Below are positions 8,852 through 12,906 of a stretch of 12,906 bases of DNA, in pieces; the first letter of the stretch is position 1, and each line of letters starts with the position of its first letter. Source of the stretch: Spongospora subterranea. Its lineage: Eukaryota > Endomyxa > Phytomyxea > Plasmodiophorida > Plasmodiophoridae. The stretch is taken from assembly GCA_900404475.1 (NCBI GenBank), contig OUQQ01000582.1, forward strand, positions 1 through 12,906, written 5' to 3'. The notes beneath the pieces were generated by a model. It saw only the letters and a list, made by a program, of their open reading frames with translations, had not been told where the DNA came from and ran no database searches. The translations under genes and the position numbers were made by a program.

Positions 8852-9602
8852 GTAGCATTTTTTTTTCAAGCAATCAGCCAAATCTTTGACGAATACAAAA
8901 TCGATGTATAACCATGATACCATTGCTGATGTTGGCGTCACTTGCCCAATCAAGGAAATTGTGGTTTTTGGTCTGTGAAAGAATGCACAAGTCAAAAACT
9001 GCAAGGATCCCTGGAATTGATTTCACTGATCCCTTTTAGATCTGCATCAAAGCCTGTATATACTCAGAAGCCCCACGATGGGTCAAGTCTTCGAAACGAT
9101 GCAGTCATAAGCCGGTCGTGAATCGCAGCAGCTTCAGCTATCAATGCATGGCCAAGAGCTGCTGACGTTATTTGTGGCTGAGCTGGTGGGCAATGGTTCC
9201 TTGACTCCTCTAATGGGTTATCGTATTGTGCAGATTGGGAACAATATGTCGTCACATTATCACCACAAACCTAGACAAAAGGATATCTAAGGACCATCTG
9301 GGTCTGAGATCTGTTCAGAAGGTTCCGCACAAGGGAAGCACAAAGAAAACCATAAATAAAATTTGAATGTCGTTCAGTTGATTGTAACAATATTGATATT
9401 GCACACCTTGCAAGTTTATTGATTGCCATGGACATGCCGAAAATGTGCTGGAATGCGCTGGAAAAACTGATGGAGGTGATGGGAAAGGCCCTGGCCAGGG
9501 AAATGGTGTTTTACTGATGTACCCGAGTGTGAAATGAACCAAGCGTGCTCACAATGTTTTGACTTTTGACTAGTCGGCGACGGCTGTAGAAATAATTGGC
9601 AT
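8758..9602. other. Spacer between inverted-repeat arms, nothing recognised
   Basis: This 845-bp interval has no recognisable domain on either strand. Short frames occur at 9064-9255 and 9315-9542 on the minus strand, and a run of nine T at 8858-8866. If the arms mark the ends of a foldback-like or non-autonomous element, this is its interior. Confidence 0.35.
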
Positions 9603-9729
9603 TTGGAGCCCATGGAAAGATATTCTAGAGCGCTTAGCCAGAGCGTTCTTTCCGAACCTGGCCGTTTGACATTGTACGTGTGTGCTTCTGCAAAAGGTGT
9701 GCTCGAGTCAGAGCGTGACTCAGATCCCA
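9603..9729 (-). repeat. Inverted repeat, right arm
   Basis: This is the 127-bp partner of 8630-8757 in opposite orientation. It ends about 95 bases before the first recognisable residues of the pol relic at 9824, so the boundary of the retroelement and of the repeat lie close together. Confidence 0.85.
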
Positions 9730-11701
9730 AATCCGTTCTGGGCAAGGCTCAGTTCGGACAACGACATATATTGCAAACATCAGCCTCTCCCTCTCCCGAA
9801 CGTGACAGTTTGTCCGAACCTGAGACGTTTTCGACGACAAGAAAGCAGATTCACTCCTGGCACTTCGCGCCTATGGTTGCGCGATCGATCTGGAACATGG
9901 GTCTCTGCCTCCGTTCGGCCAAGGTTATCAGCTGTCCATTCCTGAAACCGCCGCTCTTCGCGAGTACATTGATGATAATTTACGCAAGGGATTCATTCGT
10001 CCATCATCTTCGTCTTGCAGCTCGCCAGTCATGTTTGTCAAAAAGAAGGACAAATCTCTTCGTTTGTGTCGGCAGCTCAACTTAATTACTATTAAGAATC
10101 GGTACCCTCTTCCTCTTATCAGCTCCATGTTGTCTAGTGTTAATTCTGGAAGGGTGGTTTCTAAGATAGGTCTTTGAAGTGCATACAATCTTGTTCGCAT
10201 CAAGGAAGGCAATGAATGGAAAACAGCCTTTCGGACAAAATTTGGTCTGTTTGAGAATCTGGTGATTCCCTTTGGCCTGGTCAACGCGCCAGAGTTTTTC
10301 CAAAGATTCATGAACGATATTTTGCACGATTGCATCGATGGTGTCGTTGCTGTGTACTTAGACGACATTTAAATTTTCTCCTCCAATATCGTTGAACATG
10401 TTCAACACGTTCTCACCATTCTTCGCAAGCACAATATTTTTGACAAATTTGCAAATGTGACTTTCACGTTCCTGAATTGAATCCTTGGGGTTCCGCTTAT
10501 CACCTCGAAGGTTGCTGATGGACCCAGAGCGTAGTTCAGCCATCCTGTCATGGCCGATTCCTCAATCAGTCTAGGAACTCAAGTTGTCTTGGGTTTTCCA
10601 ACTTCTACCATGGGATTCATCGCCAATTACTCTCAAATCACCAACTGTTTGTTTTCCTTAACCAACAAAGATACTCATTACAGGTGGACTTCCAGTACCG
10701 ATGCTGCACTTCAGGACCTGAAGTCGGGGTTTTGTGTCGACCCCTGTTTTCCGACATTTTTATAACGCTTTAGACATTATTGTTGAGGCAGATGCATCTG
10801 ATTACGCTCTTGGAGCTATTTTATCACAAACCCACCGGGATGGATTACAGTACATCCTGTTGCGTTTTAGTCTCGCAAATTCACACCTGCCGAATTGAAT
10901 TATGAAATTTACGACAAGGAGCTAATGTCAATTGAAACATCTTTCGAGAAGGAGAGCTATTTTTTGGATGGCGCTATGTCCCCAGTACTTGTTTCGAGCG
11001 GCCACAAAAATCTGGAATTATATATGAAAACAAACTGTTGATCTTCGTCAAGCTCAATATTTTTCTCATCTCAATTTCGTCATCCGTCACCGTGCAGGAT
11101 ATCTTTTCCAGACCCCAGATGCAGCCGTCTCTATATCAACCCGTGCTGCCCAGTTTCACGCTTTGTCAATTCAATGACGGTGTCAAAGTGCCAACAAGAA
11201 GTGAATGTTGATATCCCTTGCCGTTTGGCCGTTCTTTTCTCATGTAATGATTCGCCATTAGCAGGCCAAATTGGTATTACAAAACTTTTGAATTTGTTGC
11301 ACGAAATTACACCTGACCTGGCATGCTCAAAATGGTCAAATCACTTGTCCGTTCTTGCGACGTTTGTGCTCGCTCGAAGATGCCACGTCACCAATTCCCC
11401 CCACAACCATGGTCATCCATTTCTTATAGATTTTATAATAAAGCTTCCACGTTCACTGTGTTTCGTTGGTGGTTGTCGATTGATGCACTAAAATGTCAAA
11501 TTTGATCCCATGCCATGAAACAATCACCAGTCTGCAGCTGTCCCAACTTGTGTTTGCCCAAGTTTTCACAATTCCTGGCCTTTCCTGTGATATTGTCTCG
11601 GATTACGTCCCTTGATTTGTGTATCAATTTTGGAAATGATCTCGTTAAGTTGCTGCGGATTGATCGCTACGTGTCGTCTTCCCGCCATCCACAATCGGAT
11701 G

Positions 11702-11738
11702 GGCAAACCGAACGCGTAATTAACGCGTTCGGTTTGCC
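11702..11738. repeat. Perfect 16-bp hairpin in the integrase
   Basis: ggcaaaccgaacgcgt (11702-11717) is followed by the loop aatta and its exact reverse complement (11723-11738). The left half is normal integrase sequence encoding GQTER. The right half is an inverted duplicate of it, not integrase sequence, and reads straight into the longer inverted copy that begins at 11739. Confidence 0.95.
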
Positions 11739-11787
11739 GTACGTCGTGGATATGTCGATCACAACAGGATTTGGGCACGATCCAGGA
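11739..11787 (-). repeat. 49-bp inverted copy of 11948-11996
   Basis: The reverse complement of this segment equals 11948-11996 except at two positions. The minus strand therefore encodes the same DRHIHDV residues as the sense copy 160 bp downstream. It directly continues the right half of the 16-bp hairpin, making one 65-bp inverted block (11723-11787) assembled from two separate sources. Confidence 0.95.
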
Positions 11788-11925
11788 CTAGGTACAGAAA
11801 AATCATGTCGAAACCATAATCAGCGTAAAATGTGGAGAAACCTGTCCCAGAATGAACAGAATCATTATAGGCGAATTCAGACATTGGTAGAATATCCGCC
11901 CAATCGTTTTGGCGATCCAGCACCT

Positions 11926-11944
11926 GGTTAACGCCGCGTTAACC
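11926..11944. repeat. 9-bp-arm palindrome next to the sense copy
   Basis: ggttaacgc, a single c, then gcgttaacc form a perfect palindrome ending three bases before the 49-bp arm at 11948. It may be another trace of the same rearrangement. Confidence 0.8.
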
Positions 11945-11947
11945 ATG

Positions 11948-11996
11948 TTCTGGATCGTGCCCAAATCCTGCTGTGATCGACATATCCACGACGTAC
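11948..11996 (+). repeat. 49-bp sense partner of the inverted copy
   Basis: This segment matches the reverse complement of 11739-11787 with two mismatches. It lies in the reading frame that leads on through DVQKSLQLTLRKSVDNMK into the integrase C-terminal region, so it is probably the original copy. Confidence 0.95.
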
Positions 11997-12351
11997 AGAA
12001 ATCACTTCAATTGACACTGCGTAAATCGGTGGATAATATGAAACGCTTCGCCGATTTGAAGCGTGGTGAACACCCAAATAAGCTATCCGAGAAAAGTTTA
12101 GACTCCTTTCCCATTGTTGGTATTGTAAACCCCTGCATATGAGTTATACCAAACAAAACAACTATCGTTTACACCGGGTTTTTCATTCTTCCTCTATCCA
12201 CGTTCGTTAAATCTGTGGCACCGTTATGAACGCAGCAGGAGCCGGACGAAGACTTAATGAAATGCTCTCGGGATGAAGATGACGTCGAGAAGTTAACGAA
12301 ACTTGATGGAGACGAACAACAAAGGGAAATACACCAGATCAAGCCTATGAA

Positions 12352-12565
12352 TCCTCTCTCTCTAGCCCCGTTTCCCGTACCTTCGTCTTTCTTTCCCTCT
12401 AGCTCCTTCTTCTCCTCTCTCTCTAACCCCGTTTCCCGTACCTTCGTCTTTCTTTCCCTCTAGCTCCTTCTTCTCCTCTCTCTCTAACCCCGTTTCCCGT
12501 ACCTTCGTCTTTCTTTCCCTCTAGCTCCTTCTTCTCCTCTCTCTAGCCTAGGTTTACGTACCTTA
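12352..12565. repeat. 61-bp CT-rich tandem repeat, about 3.5 copies
   Basis: Units begin at 12352, 12413 and 12474, nearly identical, each with tcctctctctcta then ccccgtttcccgtaccttcg. A diverged partial fourth unit starts at 12535 (gcctaggtttacgtacctta). The array is pyrimidine-rich on the plus strand. It lies between the last recognisable pol residues and the gag ATG at 12585, where an LTR or an untranslated leader would be expected. A purine run (aaagggaaa, 12321-12329) sits just left of it and could be a polypurine tract, but this is only a position match. The 68-codon frame at 12257-12463 is an artefact of pol tail and repeat. Confidence 0.95.
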
Positions 12566-12584
12566 TCTTCTTACCTTCGTCGAC

Positions 12585-12906
12585 ATGCTTAACGACCCAA
12601 GCCCCGACCACCCAGCTAGCTTGGCCCAGACAGCTGACACGACCGAGATGATATTACAACTGCAACAAACGATTCAAAGTATGCAGCAGAACCAATTCAG
12701 CTCCAGGAGCAACTTCGCACGCTAGAACCGAGGGCCGCACAACCACAGTACAATCACAGGGAACCGAAGGCGCATCTGCCCGAACCATTCAATGGCGATC
12801 CGACATCGGTCAGAGGTTTCATAAATCAGATCCTTCTGGTGATCCAGCAGCAACCTGTTACGTACTCTACTGACACGTCCAGAATCTTACTAATCGGTAG
12901 TTTACT
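12585..12906 (+). pseudogene. Ty3/gypsy gag, 5' part, frame-shifted and cut by the window end
   Basis: The ATG at 12585 opens MLNDPSPDHPASLAQTADTT followed by a Gln-rich, coiled-coil-like stretch (MILQLQQTIQSMQQ). Near 12680-12700 the reading shifts to another frame, where IQLQEQLRTLEPRAAQ continues the coil. HLPEPFNGDPTSVRGFINQI and TDTSRILLIGSLL then match the N-terminal half of a Ty3/gypsy capsid, whose usual signature is PEPFxG, RGFxxQ and an IGSLL-like helix. The domain is still open at the last base. It is the same strand as, and about 285 bp downstream of, the pol relic, so it belongs either to a second element in tandem or to one sharing an LTR with it. The single frameshift could be decay or a sequencing error, so the element to the right may be less damaged than the rest. 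Confidence 0.8.

Larger units (their letters stand above)
9824..12300 (+). pseudogene. Ty3/gypsy pol relic (RT, RNase H, integrase)
   Basis: Reading starts at DVFDDKKADSLLALRAYG, the usual lead-in to a Ty3/gypsy reverse transcriptase, and stays in one frame to 10372. It passes [62 protein letters not shown] and YLDD (10355-10366). The motif A Asp is changed to Gly and followed by TGA (10175-10177); TAA (10370-10372) comes just after YLDDI. RNase H follows in shifted frames: EADASDYALGAILSQ from 10785, then HPVAF, a stop, and SRKFTPAELNYEIYDKEL. The integrase zinc finger (RSCDVCARSK, about 11356), IDFIIKLPRS, CDIVSD and HPQSDGQTERV (about 11683-11715) retain D, D and E. KRFADLKRGEHP near 12045 is integrase C-terminal sequence. 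Protease and gag are missing at the left. Stops, frameshifts and an internal inversion make it dead. Confidence 0.93.

Noticed and set aside
8510..9004. 164-codon minus-strand open frame
   Set aside because: No recognisable motif; it crosses the edge of the inverted repeat and conflicts with the plus-strand frame, so it was mentioned but not called as a gene.
9603..10085. 160-codon plus-strand open frame
   Set aside because: It spans the inverted-repeat arm and then runs out of frame across the reverse transcriptase start, so it is a chance frame.
12352..12565. CRISPR-like array
   Set aside because: The repeats are contiguous 61-bp units without unique spacers, so this is a plain tandem repeat.
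12348..12585. A TG...CA interval that could be an LTR around the 61-bp array
   Set aside because: The dinucleotides are too common to count; no second copy, primer-binding site or target duplication could be shown within the window.

Overview
This looks like eukaryotic nuclear DNA, most likely from a repeat-rich fungus. That rests on several decayed Ty3/gypsy-type LTR retrotransposon pieces, a decayed PIF/Harbinger DNA transposase and one intact intronless gene for a predicted secreted protein. A chytrid is possible, but nothing in the window proves it. No bacterial operon, tRNA, rRNA or CRISPR array was seen.

Layout, left to right. 1-517: nothing recognisable. 518-1379 (-): relic of a retrotransposon gag with zinc knuckle and aspartic protease. 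1385-2110 (+): truncated, frame-broken copy of the secreted-protein gene found further right. 2111-2560: unresolved. 2561-3674 (-): PIF/Harbinger transposase pseudogene in which all three catalytic acidic residues can still be traced. 3773-5150 (+): a decayed coding sequence I do not recognise, passing through three frames with several stops. 5243-6814 (+): the only convincing intact gene, 523 aa, with a signal peptide, a Gln-rich N-terminal half and a Cys-containing C-terminal half. 6815-7428: unresolved. 7429-8200 (-): RNase H and integrase relic of a second retroelement. 8183-8851 (+): open frame interrupted by a single TAG. 8630-8757 and 9603-9729: an inverted-repeat pair about 83% identical. 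9824-12300 (+): a fairly complete but mutated Ty3/gypsy pol (RT, RNase H, integrase), with a complex local inversion inside the integrase. 12352-12565: about three and a half copies of a 61-bp CT-rich tandem repeat. 12585-12906 (+): frame-shifted start of a Ty3/gypsy gag that runs off the window.

The window reads as a graveyard of mobile elements around one preserved, probably lineage-specific secreted protein gene that has a dead relative about 4.7 kb upstream. No multi-gene system working together is visible. The best candidates for something undescribed are the secreted protein family, the unrecognised decayed gene just upstream of it, and the rearrangement inside the integrase.
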